Part shown: positions 11,610-20,482 of the stretch, one piece after another
Position numbering within the stretch: the stretch's first letter is position 1
Layout of the letters: the number at the start of each line of letters is the position of its first letter
DNA from: Streptomyces mangrovi
Lineage (GTDB): Bacteria; Actinomycetota; Actinomycetes; Streptomycetales; Streptomycetaceae
Assembly (NCBI RefSeq): GCF_900114215.1
Contig: NZ_FOSG01000005.1
Location: forward strand, 186,001 to 250,000
DNA length: 64,000 bases
Direction of reading: 5' to 3'
The notes under the pieces: generated by a model
What the model was told of the DNA's origin: nothing
Database searches by the model: none
The model's input: the letters and a program-made list of their open reading frames with translations, nothing else
Made by a program: the position numbers and the translations under genes

Positions 11610-13714
11610 TGGGCTCCTCCCGCCATTTTGAGCACGTTCCGGGTGATCTCTAGTTCGCGTTCCGCGAGGTCACGGCGGCAGGCCGGTAGGGAGGGGTTGT
11701 TGATGAGCTGAAGCTGTGTGCGCTGATGGGAGTCGTAGATCGGCAGATGCTCGGGGCCGATCATGCTGTTGGCGCATCGGTCGGGCCGGCAGCGTTCGTC
11801 GAGCGGGCCGACATGGCCTTCAGGGACGATCGCGTTCTCGAGGCAGACGGCGCCAACGGGGTTGGTGTGATCGGCGGTGCAGTTGTTGAGCATGCCGAAC
11901 CGGATGTGGATCCTGGTCGTGCGCAAGAGCGTGTCGGCGGTGCGGGCGTCCCCGTTGAGGGCCTTGACAGTGGCCTCGATCTGGTCGAAAGCGTCCTTGA
12001 CGCGTTCGGCGCCGGGCCCGAATCCGATCTCCTCGCCTGCGGCGTGACGCCCGTAGAGGTCTTTGATCTTGCGGAACTTGACGTTGTCGAGGGCGTCCTC
12101 CAGGTACTTCGCCCAGTCGCTGTCGGAGGCGGCATAGCTGCGGGTGGTGGCGTTGGCGAGGGCCCGCCTGGCGAGGTGCTTGAGCTGGATGCCGGTGGCG
12201 ATCTCGGAGTTGGGGAACTGATCGGTGAGCATCGCCATCGTGCGGCGGAACATGTGCGGGCGGATGTAGGTGGTAGGGATCTCGTCGAGTCCGGTCCAGG
12301 TCCGGCTCTTGTTCACGAACTCGACGAATGCCGCCAGCATCTTGACCCCCTTGACGGTGCCGTCCTGTCTGGTGGTGTGGACCGGGGCGAAGACACGTTT
12401 GGGATGCAGGGAGACGGCCTCGGCAACCTCGAGGGCTTCAACGAGGGGTTCGGCGATCCACCAGTGCTTGCCGGGGCGGCTGGTGGTGCCCTTAATCTTC
12501 GTGGACGCGATGGCCGGGGTGCTGTAGTGCTCGACGACGGGGTCTCGCAGGATCTCGTGGATCTCTGAATCGCGCATCATGGACAGGCCCACGACGAGGA
12601 CGAACGCGGCATCGCGCAGTGCTGTCTTCAGATCGTTCAGCTGCCGCGGGCCGATGCCGGGGTGCCAGGGCCCCGTGCTGCCGTCCGACCGCGCAACCTG
12701 TACGAGTTCTCCGGTCAACGCGTGGGGGGTGAACCGGCCCTCGGCCACTGCGGCCAGGACCAGACGGCGTCGCCGCTCTGTCAGCAGGCTGGCGCGGCTG
12801 GCGTTGCGCTCGGAGAACGCAGTGCGGGCCCGCTTCTCGTAGCCGAGATGCAGCGTCAGCAGGTGCCAGTTCACCCGCGGCGCCTCGTCGTCGGCGGACA
12901 GAGGGTGGACGGGGACCTTGTTCAAGGGGTCGGCAAGCCACTCTTCCAGACGCGCGTCGATGCCAACACGGCTCGGGCAGGCTGCGTCCTCGAGTTCACG
13001 CAGCCGCTGTTCGGCCCTCAGGATGTCGGGGGCGAAGTCGTGAATGTAGGCCCACGCCGCGCGGATCAGCGGAAACCATGTCGCCGGAGGAACGGCGGGA
13101 GTGGAAAGGGCCCTGCTGGCACTGAGCTTGGCGACGGCGCGGGTGCTCTGGCCAGGCCACGGATCACCGGCCGGCCAAGGCAGACTCAGAGCAGGCTCCG
13201 CTGCCGCCAGATTCTTTATCGTGATGACGTGGCCTCTGACCGTCGCCGGCGAGTTGCCGTCTGCGGCAAAGTCGACGATGTGCTCCCGCAGATCCACCAG
13301 GTCCCATCCGTCCGGACGAGCCGGACGTCCGTGTTTCCGGGCCCAGCGGGCCATCGCTCGCAGGTGAGAGGCTATGTGCTGCAAAGTGCGCGGATCACCC
13401 ATGCCGCCGAGGACGACTCCGCTCTTGAGAACCACGGGATGCCGCGGGTTGAAGGTGAACATCATGAATTCGCGGGCCAGCAGGTTCCAGTACGGGTCCT
13501 CCAGCTCAATGCTGAAGTAGACCCTCCAGCTGCTGGCAGCGACGTTGGCCGGTCGCTTCAGGACGCCGTTGAAGTCCCAGAAGCCGCTGTCACCGAACCG
13601 TGGGACATAGGCACCGGGCTCGCGGGCCGCAGGCAAGAGCGATCGCCCCTGCACGACCGATTCGTCGTCGCGGAACAAGGACGGGTGCCGCTGCTGGGGC
13701 AGATTCAAGATCAT
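11606..13714 (-). CDS. Tyrosine recombinase, third of the trio
   Basis: 702 residues. The N-terminal 300 or so residues form the core-binding and arm region. The catalytic domain follows: an early arginine in LSMMRDSEIHEI, a lysine strand (IASTKIKGT), HMFRRT (H-x-x-R), and the nucleophile Tyr527 in TTRSYAASD. After the catalytic domain is a tail with Cys612, Cys624, Cys642 and Cys647 and nearby His residues, probably zinc-binding. Start ATG at 13714 overlaps the stop of the preceding gene (ATGA). Such long recombinases with Cys tails resemble Tn554 TnpB-type proteins. Likely acts with its two partners to cut and rejoin element ends at the comEC site. Confidence 0.85.
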   Translation of the reverse strand: MILNLPQQRHPSLFRDDESVVQGRSLLPAAREPGAYVPRFGDSGFWDFNGVLKRPANVAASSWRVYFSIELEDPYWNLLAREFMMFTFNPRHPVVLKSGVVLGGMGDPRTLQHIASHLRAMARWARKHGRPARPDGWDLVDLREHIVDFAADGNSPATVRGHVITIKNLAAAEPALSLPWPAGDPWPGQSTRAVAKLSASRALSTPAVPPATWFPLIRAAWAYIHDFAPDILRAEQRLRELEDAACPSRVGIDARLEEWLADPLNKVPVHPLSADDEAPRVNWHLLTLHLGYEKRARTAFSERNASRASLLTERRRRLVLAAVAEGRFTPHALTGELVQVARSDGSTGPWHPGIGPRQLNDLKTALRDAAFVLVVGLSMMRDSEIHEILRDPVVEHYSTPAIASTKIKGTTSRPGKHWWIAEPLVEALEVAEAVSLHPKRVFAPVHTTRQDGTVKGVKMLAAFVEFVNKSRTWTGLDEIPTTYIRPHMFRRTMAMLTDQFPNSEIATGIQLKHLARRALANATTRSYAASDSDWAKYLEDALDNVKFRKIKDLYGRHAAGEEIGFGPGAERVKDAFDQIEATVKALNGDARTADTLLRTTRIHIRFGMLNNCTADHTNPVGAVCLENAIVPEGHVGPLDERCRPDRCANSMIGPEHLPIYDSHQRTQLQLINNPSLPACRRDLAERELEITRNVLKMAGGAQ

Positions 13715-15648
13715 GCGTCGAACTCCGTGTGCGCGGCCAGCGGCAGGTCGAGAACGGCCTGGCCGGCTTCGATGTGCTTGCGGGCCAGGGCCAGTTCCTC
13801 GGGTGTGCGGTCGTCCAGGACAGCGCCCAGGTTCACCCAGCTCCGCCCCCAGAGCCGCTCGAATGCCTGCGGGGTCAGAAGCGTACGGAGTCGTTTCAAG
13901 TGCGCTTCGAAGAGGAGGAGTTGTGGAAGGTTGGTCGGCAGAATCCAAGCGTTGCGGCATTCCAGGCAGCGCAGCGGTGCCACGGCGCAGAGCTCGCCAG
14001 GGCGGCTGTAAGGCCCCTGATAGGGGTTCTTGCAGTGAGAGACGCCCATGTCGAGCTGGCCGGCCATGATGTCCTCGGCTTCTTGGGCGGACAGGCCCGA
14101 TTCCTCCAGCAAGTCCTGGTCGACATCCTCCGTGGTGTCGGAGATGACGGTGGGGCCGTCGGCGCGGTGGAGAGCCTTGTCGAACCAGTGCTGCTGGGCG
14201 GTGGAGATCGTCCGCCCAGACATGATGCGCAACGTGGTGCCCTGCGCGTAGTGATTGGCGAAGGTCTCTTCGGTGTGGTCGTCCGCGGCGGCACTGATGC
14301 GGCCTTCAGCCACGATGGCCTTCTCGACCTTGACCGATTTCCGCATGCGGCCGATGTGTCGGTCGCCCTTGATCTCGACGCCCATGGCGTCCAGCCAGTT
14401 GCCGAACCGCGCCGTCACACGGTGGGGAGCCCATCGGTTGAACACCGCGGTGAAATCCCCGGGGACGGCGGCACTGACGAAGAGCGTGTCCGTAACGTCC
14501 GGGGCTTTGGCGCGAACCCGGGCAGTCAGGTTGAGGAGTTGACGGACGATCTCGCTGGCCTCGCGCCGGGCCCCGTCCAGGGTCAGCTGCCCCTCGTCAT
14601 GGTCGTCCGGGGTCGCCTCGGCGGGTGCAGGGCGGTCACGAAAGGCGCGATGCCGACGCAGTCCGGCACGGTTCTTCACCAGCGTCAGCCGGACGCCCTT
14701 GGGCAGGAACTCGACATCCTTCTCACCGAAGCCGGTGACCTCCTCGGAAGTATGGCCGGTGGCGTCCATCAGCAGGACACGGTAGGCATGCAGGTCGAGG
14801 GTGGTGGGATACAAGCTCGCGAACAGCTTGCGACACAGTTGGAGCCGAGCCGTCTGCGGGTGCGGGACGCAGCCCTGCCCGGCAGTGAACTCCTGGAGCT
14901 CGACGGGCCACTCGCGGGGCGGAGGCGCGAGCCGCCGGATGTGGTCGGGCGTGATCTGATCGTGGGCCAGCCCCCAGAGCAGGTCGGGAACACTCGTCCA
15001 GCTGCCCTGATCCGGATGACGCCCCTGGCCCGCGCGAGCCCAACCCTGCTCCAAGCGCTTGCGGGTGGCTCGAGCGCTTTGCCAGGCAGCTCGAATCAGA
15101 GCCCGCTTCTCCTTGCGTTCGAACTCGTCCCGCTCCGTCGACTCTCCGCTGCCAAGAAGTGCAGGGCCGCGGGCGAACCGGGCAAGGGCCGGCGCCACCA
15201 CGCGGTCGGCGTGGTCATCCCGGCGCACGATCAAGACGCGCACTGCCGCGGCTATTGTGTTGGGCCAGGTCGAACTGGGTGCGTAGTCCTCCGGCAAGGC
15301 CAGTTCCCACGCCATCAGCGTCTCGAAGAGATCATCGTCGGTCAGGCTCTTTCCGGCCGCCTCAGGGCCGCAGACCTTGTCCACGTACTGGCAGAGCCGT
15401 TTGATGCCCATCTGATAGGCCTTCGCGTGGGCCGTGATCGTGGTGGCGGCCACGTACTCGATCCACTCGTCCGCCAGCTGCATAGCCAGCAGCGAGCACC
15501 GGTAGTCAGACGGATCCACAACGAGAAGGGTGCGGGAGAATCTGACGACCCTGGGGCCGGTGCCGCCTGGCGGGACGGGCGTTTCCAGAGCTGCCAACAG
15601 CCGTTCACGTTCCTGCAGAGTTCGGCCCTTACGCCGTGCTGTTGACAT
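13711..15648 (-). CDS. Tyrosine recombinase, second of the trio
   Basis: 645 residues. Catalytic residues visible are the arginine in AYRVLLMDATGHTSEEVTGF, HIGRMRK (H-x-x-R) and Tyr467 in TFANHYAQGTTL. The tail contains Cys539, Cys554, Cys561 and Cys564 (SHCKNPYQG, then GELCAVAPLRCLECRNAW), a likely zinc site. The ATG at 15648 overlaps the stop of the first recombinase by four bases (ATGA), and its own stop overlaps the third gene. The frame is open further upstream, but that extension lies inside the first recombinase and is not used. Function: strand exchange partner in the trio. Confidence 0.85.
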   Translation of the reverse strand: MSTARRKGRTLQERERLLAALETPVPPGGTGPRVVRFSRTLLVVDPSDYRCSLLAMQLADEWIEYVAATTITAHAKAYQMGIKRLCQYVDKVCGPEAAGKSLTDDDLFETLMAWELALPEDYAPSSTWPNTIAAAVRVLIVRRDDHADRVVAPALARFARGPALLGSGESTERDEFERKEKRALIRAAWQSARATRKRLEQGWARAGQGRHPDQGSWTSVPDLLWGLAHDQITPDHIRRLAPPPREWPVELQEFTAGQGCVPHPQTARLQLCRKLFASLYPTTLDLHAYRVLLMDATGHTSEEVTGFGEKDVEFLPKGVRLTLVKNRAGLRRHRAFRDRPAPAEATPDDHDEGQLTLDGARREASEIVRQLLNLTARVRAKAPDVTDTLFVSAAVPGDFTAVFNRWAPHRVTARFGNWLDAMGVEIKGDRHIGRMRKSVKVEKAIVAEGRISAAADDHTEETFANHYAQGTTLRIMSGRTISTAQQHWFDKALHRADGPTVISDTTEDVDQDLLEESGLSAQEAEDIMAGQLDMGVSHCKNPYQGPYSRPGELCAVAPLRCLECRNAWILPTNLPQLLLFEAHLKRLRTLLTPQAFERLWGRSWVNLGAVLDDRTPEELALARKHIEAGQAVLDLPLAAHTEFDA

Positions 15649-17111
15649 CACCGGCCGCCCTTCGCGCTGCTGATCGCGTGGGAGGCAATGGCGGCGTAGG
15701 AGGTCTCGTCGTCGCCCACCCACCCGTTGAACGCGGCCTCGAACTCGTTGATCAGGTCGTCCGTGTATTGGAGGTACTCGTAGGTCGTTTCTGGATTTGA
15801 ATGGCCGAGTCGCCGGCTGACGATCAGCAGCGGGTTGTGCCGGATGTGCCCGGTCAAGTACGACCGGTGCCGACGACGGCGAGCCTGCAGGTCCGGCTCT
15901 TCGCCGTCCATCATGTTCTCCAGATAGGTCAACAGCCGCAGAGCGTAGGTGTGCCGCAGGTCGTGCCATCGCCAGCGTCGAGCCGGCAACAGCGGCGTAG
16001 TTTCGTCAGCGAGGTCCGTCATGCGCGTCCAGGCCCGGTGGCGGTAGCTCTTCCAGGCGTCCGCCCCCGGCATCAGACCGCCGCGGCAGACGAACAAGGT
16101 CAGGGCCTCCAGGCCGAACTCCCCCTCGAAGACGGTGATCCGCCGCAACTTGGCGTCCATGGCCGACATCTGGAACTCGCGCACGACGCCGTCCAGGACG
16201 CCCCTCACGCGGCCGCCGGCGACGTCGACCTCGCCCACCACGAACAGGTCGCGGGCCTTGCGCTCCAAGCTCCGGGCGGCTCGGCAGACGATGTCCGGAC
16301 GCTCCAGCAGGCAGAAGAGCTCAGCGGATCCGACTGCGTCTTCCGGCACGTAAATGGTGCGTGCTTTGGCGTACTTCGCGCAGGCTTGGACGGTGAACTC
16401 CGCCGCCCCGCCCGGCATGCCCGGCCAGAGGCCGACCTCGGGGAGTAGCACGGTCGCCCACTCCCGCCAGCGCGTCCCGGATCCCAGGGCGATGTCGCTG
16501 CCCGCGCGGTCGCGCAGTGGTGACCACCCGCGGAAGGTCGGGTTCACCTGAGCGTCGGGCAGTTGCCCGCCCAGTCCCACATCCCTGAAGTACCGGTACT
16601 GCTCGAACGTCAGGTGTCGGATGTCCATGCCCGAACGGACCTGCGGGGCCAGGGCGTTACGCCCCCGAGCCGCCAACCTCGCTGGGCGGTGGGTCAAGAT
16701 CTTCCGGTCGACGAGGAACCCATAGAGATCGTCCAGGACGAATGACTCACGGCTCCAGACCGACCCGCCGACCGGCTTCTTCTGCCATTGGGTCCGATGG
16801 CTGCGGTACGACACCAGGTCGGACTCAGTCGCCGACAGGACATCACTGTTCAGCTCGGCAAGATGATCGTCCACCCTGCCGACCACCCGCCCGTAGTCCT
16901 TCAACGTGGTCTCGTCCAGCAAGGCCGTTGACAGATACCTGCCGAACTCGCACAACGGAGGGATCGGCGTCTGGGTCTCCTCGTCGAGGTACATCGGTGT
17001 CCCGTCGAGGATGCCTCGCCGCTTCAGCAGCGCGGCCACCTGCTCAGCAGAGATCACGTCACTGTCCAGGTACTTCTCCAGCAGCCCGGACTCCACAAAG
17101 GCAAGGTCCAT
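15648..17111 (-). CDS. Tyrosine recombinase, first of the trio
   Basis: 487 residues, the most canonical integrase of the three. An N-terminal SAM-like core-binding domain lies around residues 50-140. The catalytic box is HDLRHTYALRL (His383, Arg386), SRRLGHSNPETTYEYL with His437 and the nucleophile candidate Tyr444. The upstream active-site arginine is probably in RWREWATVLLPEVGL. ATG at 17111 follows a strong GGAGGAGGGG ribosome-binding site. It heads the operon, which starts 119 bases inside the right end of the element. The 88 bases before the palindrome hold GTCTCG and CGAGAC motifs (17160-17187) that may be further recombinase sites or an operator. Confidence 0.9.
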   Translation of the reverse strand: MDLAFVESGLLEKYLDSDVISAEQVAALLKRRGILDGTPMYLDEETQTPIPPLCEFGRYLSTALLDETTLKDYGRVVGRVDDHLAELNSDVLSATESDLVSYRSHRTQWQKKPVGGSVWSRESFVLDDLYGFLVDRKILTHRPARLAARGRNALAPQVRSGMDIRHLTFEQYRYFRDVGLGGQLPDAQVNPTFRGWSPLRDRAGSDIALGSGTRWREWATVLLPEVGLWPGMPGGAAEFTVQACAKYAKARTIYVPEDAVGSAELFCLLERPDIVCRAARSLERKARDLFVVGEVDVAGGRVRGVLDGVVREFQMSAMDAKLRRITVFEGEFGLEALTLFVCRGGLMPGADAWKSYRHRAWTRMTDLADETTPLLPARRWRWHDLRHTYALRLLTYLENMMDGEEPDLQARRRRHRSYLTGHIRHNPLLIVSRRLGHSNPETTYEYLQYTDDLINEFEAAFNGWVGDDETSYAAIASHAISSAKGGR

Positions 17112-17198
17112 ACTCGCCCCTCCTCCAGGGGCCGGAGGGGGACTCCCGTCAGCTCACCTGTCTCGTACGTCCACTACCAATCGAGACTGAACCACACA

Positions 17199-17230
17199 TC
17201 TCATGAGACAGATTTGAACAGCGGAAAGAA
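17199..17230 (-). repeat. Right element end with TCTCATGAGA palindrome
   Basis: The palindrome core is at 17199-17208, about 22 bases from the junction at 17230/17231. Read inward from the junction, TTCTTTCCGCTGTTCAAATC leads to TGTCTCATGAGATGT, mirroring the left end. The first comEC half terminates inside this palindrome (stop at 17201-17203). Confidence 0.7.
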
Positions 17231-19165
17231 GAAGTGGGTGAGCACCAGCAGGGGGACGACCGTGACGCCGAGGGCGCGCAGGCAGCGGTCCACCGTCTCC
17301 GGCTCGGGGCCGGCGTCGACGACCACGGCCGCGCCCTCCCCCGCCGCCAGGGCCAGCGCGTCGCCCTGGCCCACGTCGCAGACCGCCAGCCGCCAGCCCG
17401 GCGGCGGCCAGCCGGTGAGCGGGCGGATCAGCGGGGCGGGGCGCAGGACCGCCAGGGCCAGCAGTACGGCGCAGGCCGCGCACAGCCACCGGTGCCGCAC
17501 CAGTCGGCGGGCCACCAGGACAGCCGCCGCGGTGAGCGCGGCCAGCAGCAGCGCGCCGGTCCAGCTGCCGGGCCAGGCGATCTCGGCGCCGGGCAGGGAG
17601 GCCCCCGCCCGGGCGATGGCGGCGACGGCCCCGGTGGGCCAGCCCGCCAGCCGGGCCAGCGCCTCGGCCAGCGGCGGCGCGAGGGGCGCGGTGACCAGGG
17701 CGGCGAAGCCCAGCACGGTGGCGGGCGCGACCAGGAACTCGGCCAGCATGTTGCACGGGATCGCCACCAGGCTGACGTGGGCCGCGAGGACCGCGACCAC
17801 GGGCGCGCACACCGCCTGTGCCGCCGCGGCCGCCGCCAGCGCCTCGGCGAGCCTCCCCGGCATCCCCCGGCAGCGCAGGGCCTCGCTCCAGCGGGGTGCG
17901 ACGGTGAGCAGCGAGCCGGTGGCCAGGACCGAGAGGATGAAGCCGAAGTCGCGGGCCAGCCACGGGTCGTAAAGGACGAGCAGCAGTACGGCGGCGGCCA
18001 GGGCCGGCAGCAGGGACCGCCGTCTTCCGGTGCCGATCGCCACGATGGTGATCAGCCCGCAGGCCGCCGCCCGCAGCACACTGGGCTCGGGGCGGCAGAC
18101 CACCACGAAGGCGAGGGTGAGCAGCGCCCCGGCGACCGCGGTGGTGCGCAGCGACATCCCCAGCCGGGGCGCCATGCCCCGGCGTTCGGCGCGTACGGCC
18201 CTGCCCGGCGGCCCGATGAGCAGCACCAGCAGGATCGCGAGGTTCGCCCCGCTGACCGCCAGCAGATGGAGCATGTCGGCGGCCCGGAAGGCGGCGTCGA
18301 GGTCGGCCGGGATGCGCGAGGTGTCGCCGACGACCAGCCCGGGCAGCAGCGCCCGCGCGTCGCCCGGCAACCCGTCACTGGCCTCCCGCAGCCCGGAGCG
18401 CAGCTCTCCCGCGATGCGCTGGGGGGTCGTCGGGCCGACGGTCACCGTGGGCGGCCCGCCGGTGCTCACCCTCAGGACGGCGGCGATGTCGCGGCCCCCG
18501 GCACCGCCGTCCTGTGGCGGCAGGAGCCGGGCCCGGAGCCGCAGCCGGGTGGTGGGCAGCAGATCGAGCCATCCCGCGGGCGGCCCGGCGGCCGATTCCG
18601 TACCCCGTACCAGGACGAGCACCGGCGACCGGGTGGCGGTCACCGTGCCGTCGGCGGTGGTGACGCGCAGGGCCTCGGCACGCAGCATCACCGTGCCCGC
18701 CGTCTGCTCCGAGCCGCGTACGCGGGGCCGGACGACACGCGGATCGCCGGTGACGGCCACCTCGACGGTGACGTGCGCGTACTGCCGGGCCGCCGCCGGC
18801 AGGGGTCCTCGGTGCAGATCGGCCGCGTGCGCCGCGGCCACCCCGCCGCCGGCGGCGGCGCACACCAGCGTCATGGCGACGGCCGTACGCCCGCCTCCCC
18901 GGGCCCCGGCCCGGCCCCGGGCCGGAACCAGGCACACCGCCGCACCGAGGAGACACAGCGCCACGCCCGCGACGGCCGCGCCGCCCGGAGCGCCCAGGGC
19001 CAGGGCCGCCGCACTCCAGGCGGCCAGCGCGGGCGGCACCAGCCGCAGGTCGGCCGGGCCCTCCTGGCGCGGTTCCGCCGCTCCCAGCCGACGGCCTGCG
19101 GCGGAGTGGACCGCCGACCGGACCCCGGTAGCGGTCGGCATATCGGTCGAAGTGCTCGCGGTCAC
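17231..19165 (-). pseudogene. comEC: comEC 5' fragment: N-terminal and membrane-channel domains
   Basis: 645 codons of ComEC, the inner-membrane DNA channel of natural transformation. An OB-like N-terminal region is followed by the competence domain with many membrane helices, including the signature LLAVSGANLAILLVLLIG near the middle. The beta-lactamase-like domain then begins (VCDVGQGDALALAAGEGAAVVVDAGP). The true sequence stops at LVLTHF; ten element-derived residues (FFPLFKSVS and stop) follow, to 17201. The rest of the domain is at 9158-9754. GTG start at 19165 overlaps the comEA stop by four bases, so comEA-comEC was an operon. A truncated channel could be made, but it would lack most of the metal site. 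Confidence 0.92.
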
Positions 19166-20424
19166 GGCCCGACCAGCGGCTTCAGTTCGGCGAAGCGGCG
19201 CTCCCCGATCCCGCTGACCTCACGGAGTTCCTCGACGGAGGAGAAGCCGCCGCGCTCGGTGCGGTGGTCGATGATGCGCCGGGCCATCACGGGCCCGATA
19301 CCGGGGAGCGTGTCGAGCTGTTCGGCCGTGGCGGCGTTGAGGCTGACCGGCCCGCCCGCCGCCGGTCCGCCCCCGGCAGCGGGGGCGGCGGGCGGGCCGG
19401 GTACGGCTGCCGCGGTGGGAGGCTCCCCGACGACGATCTGCTCGCCGTCGGCCAGCGGCCGGGCGCGGTTGAGGCCGTGGAGGTCGGTGCCCGGCCGGAC
19501 ACCGCCCGCGGCCCGCAGGGCGTCGGCCACCCGGGCGCCGGCCGGCAGCCGGTGGACCCCGGGTCTGCGGACCTCGCCCGCCACGTCCACCAGCAGCGGT
19601 CCTCCCCCAAGGGCCGCGCCGGAAGCCGTACCCGAAGCCGCCGCGGGCGCCGGGGCGGTGGAAGGCGCCGGGGAAGAGAGCGGGGAGGGCCCGGGACTCG
19701 AGCGGGAGGCCGACTCCACCGGCGGCGCCTGCACCGTCTGCGGGCGCCCGCTCCAGAAGTGGTGTACGGCGAAGCCGAGGGCCACGGCCAGGGCCAGGGC
19801 GAGTGCGGCCAGTGTGCGCGGTTCCACTCCGCACCGCGTGCGCACCCACAGCGGCAACCTGTCCCGTACGGCCTCCGCCAGCCGTGCGCGCCGGGTCACG
19901 TCCACGGGGCCGGGGCCGGGGCCGGGGCCGGGGACTGCGTCCGGCTCGGTCACGGAAGCGGGGGCAGACGTGCGTGCGGGCGCGGGCGCGCCGCCGGGGA
20001 CGGAACCGGAGGCTGAGGCGGGGACGGGACCGGCCGGACGCGGCGCCGGCACCCGCTCCCGCGGGAGCTCCGCCGTCAGGCGGCCGGCCCGTGCCTGCCG
20101 GACCGCGTCGCGCGCGGCCGTGATGGCCTCCGTCCGCGACAGCGGGGCGGGCGCCCCGCCGGTGTCCGGCCCACCCGGCTCTGTTTCCGGCCCCGGCCCC
20201 GACGCCGGTGGGGCGTTCCCGAGCAGCGCGTCCGCGCGGGCTCGCAGGGGTGCCGCCTCGGCGGCCCGCCGGATCTCCCGCCGGCGTCCGCGCCGCCCCG
20301 CGTACGGAACGGCCCCGCCGGGGCCCCGGTGACGCCCGGGACCTGCCGCCAGAGGACGCAGCGGCGGACGGGCCGATGGACGGGAGGCGGAGGTGCGCGG
20401 TCGGAGGCGTGGTGGGGTGCTCAT
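19162..20424 (-). CDS. comEA: ComEA-type DNA-binding competence protein
   Basis: 420 residues. A long disordered N-terminus rich in Pro, Ala and Gly precedes one membrane helix (TLAALALALAVALGFAVHHFW). Then come a Pro/Ser linker, an SLBB domain (LLVDVAGEVRRPGVHRLPAGARVADAL) and a C-terminal helix-hairpin-helix pair (SLNAATAEQLDTLPGIGPVMARRIIDHR, SGIGERRFAELKPL). In competent bacteria ComEA binds double-stranded DNA outside the membrane and hands it to ComEC. The N-terminal disordered part is far longer than in Bacillus and contains a GGGGCC hexamer repeat. Its partner comEC is disrupted here. Natural competence is not established for Streptomyces, so the role in this host is unclear. Confidence 0.9.
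   Translation of the reverse strand: MSTPPRLRPRTSASRPSARPPLRPLAAGPGRHRGPGGAVPYAGRRGRRREIRRAAEAAPLRARADALLGNAPPASGPGPETEPGGPDTGGAPAPLSRTEAITAARDAVRQARAGRLTAELPRERVPAPRPAGPVPASASGSVPGGAPAPARTSAPASVTEPDAVPGPGPGPGPVDVTRRARLAEAVRDRLPLWVRTRCGVEPRTLAALALALAVALGFAVHHFWSGRPQTVQAPPVESASRSSPGPSPLSSPAPSTAPAPAAASGTASGAALGGGPLLVDVAGEVRRPGVHRLPAGARVADALRAAGGVRPGTDLHGLNRARPLADGEQIVVGEPPTAAAVPGPPAAPAAGGGPAAGGPVSLNAATAEQLDTLPGIGPVMARRIIDHRTERGGFSSVEELREVSGIGERRFAELKPLVGP
19906..19933 (+). repeat. Hexamer repeat (ggggcc) in comEA
   Basis: About 4.7 copies of ggggcc encode a run of alternating Pro and Gly in the cytoplasmic disordered region of ComEA. Changes in copy number would stay in frame. Confidence 0.85.
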
Positions 20425-20482
20425 GCCGCTCGACGGTAGGCGGGAGTGCCCGTCCCGTCCGGTCGCGGCTTTCCTCCGTGGA

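Larger units (their letters stand above)
9755..17230. mobile_element. Recombinase-trio (Tn554-like) element inserted in comEC
   Basis: About 7476 bases between the two comEC halves. Joining 17231 to 9754 on the minus strand restores LTHFHADHVAG in frame, with 843 residues in total. The element carries three overlapping tyrosine recombinase genes and a small coiled-coil gene on the minus strand, plus a convergent cargo gene. Its cargo gene is clearly lower in GC than the flanks. Both ends have a TCTCATGAGA palindrome about 22 bases in, and related outermost bases (CACCGTTTCTTCGCGCT and the complement of AGCGGAAAGAAGAA). No target-site duplication of the DDE-transposon type is seen, which fits tyrosine recombinases. 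The boundary could shift by up to three bases because GAA is repeated at the right end. Confidence 0.88.

Noticed and set aside
9755..17230. Intein or group II intron in comEC
   Set aside because: The insert carries recombinase genes and inverted terminal sequences, and has no splicing motifs or reverse transcriptase.
17234..20332. A plus-strand open frame of over 1000 codons opposite comEC and comEA
   Set aside because: It is a mirror of real genes in GC-rich DNA; its codon pattern and composition show no family, and comEC/comEA have clear domains on the other strand.
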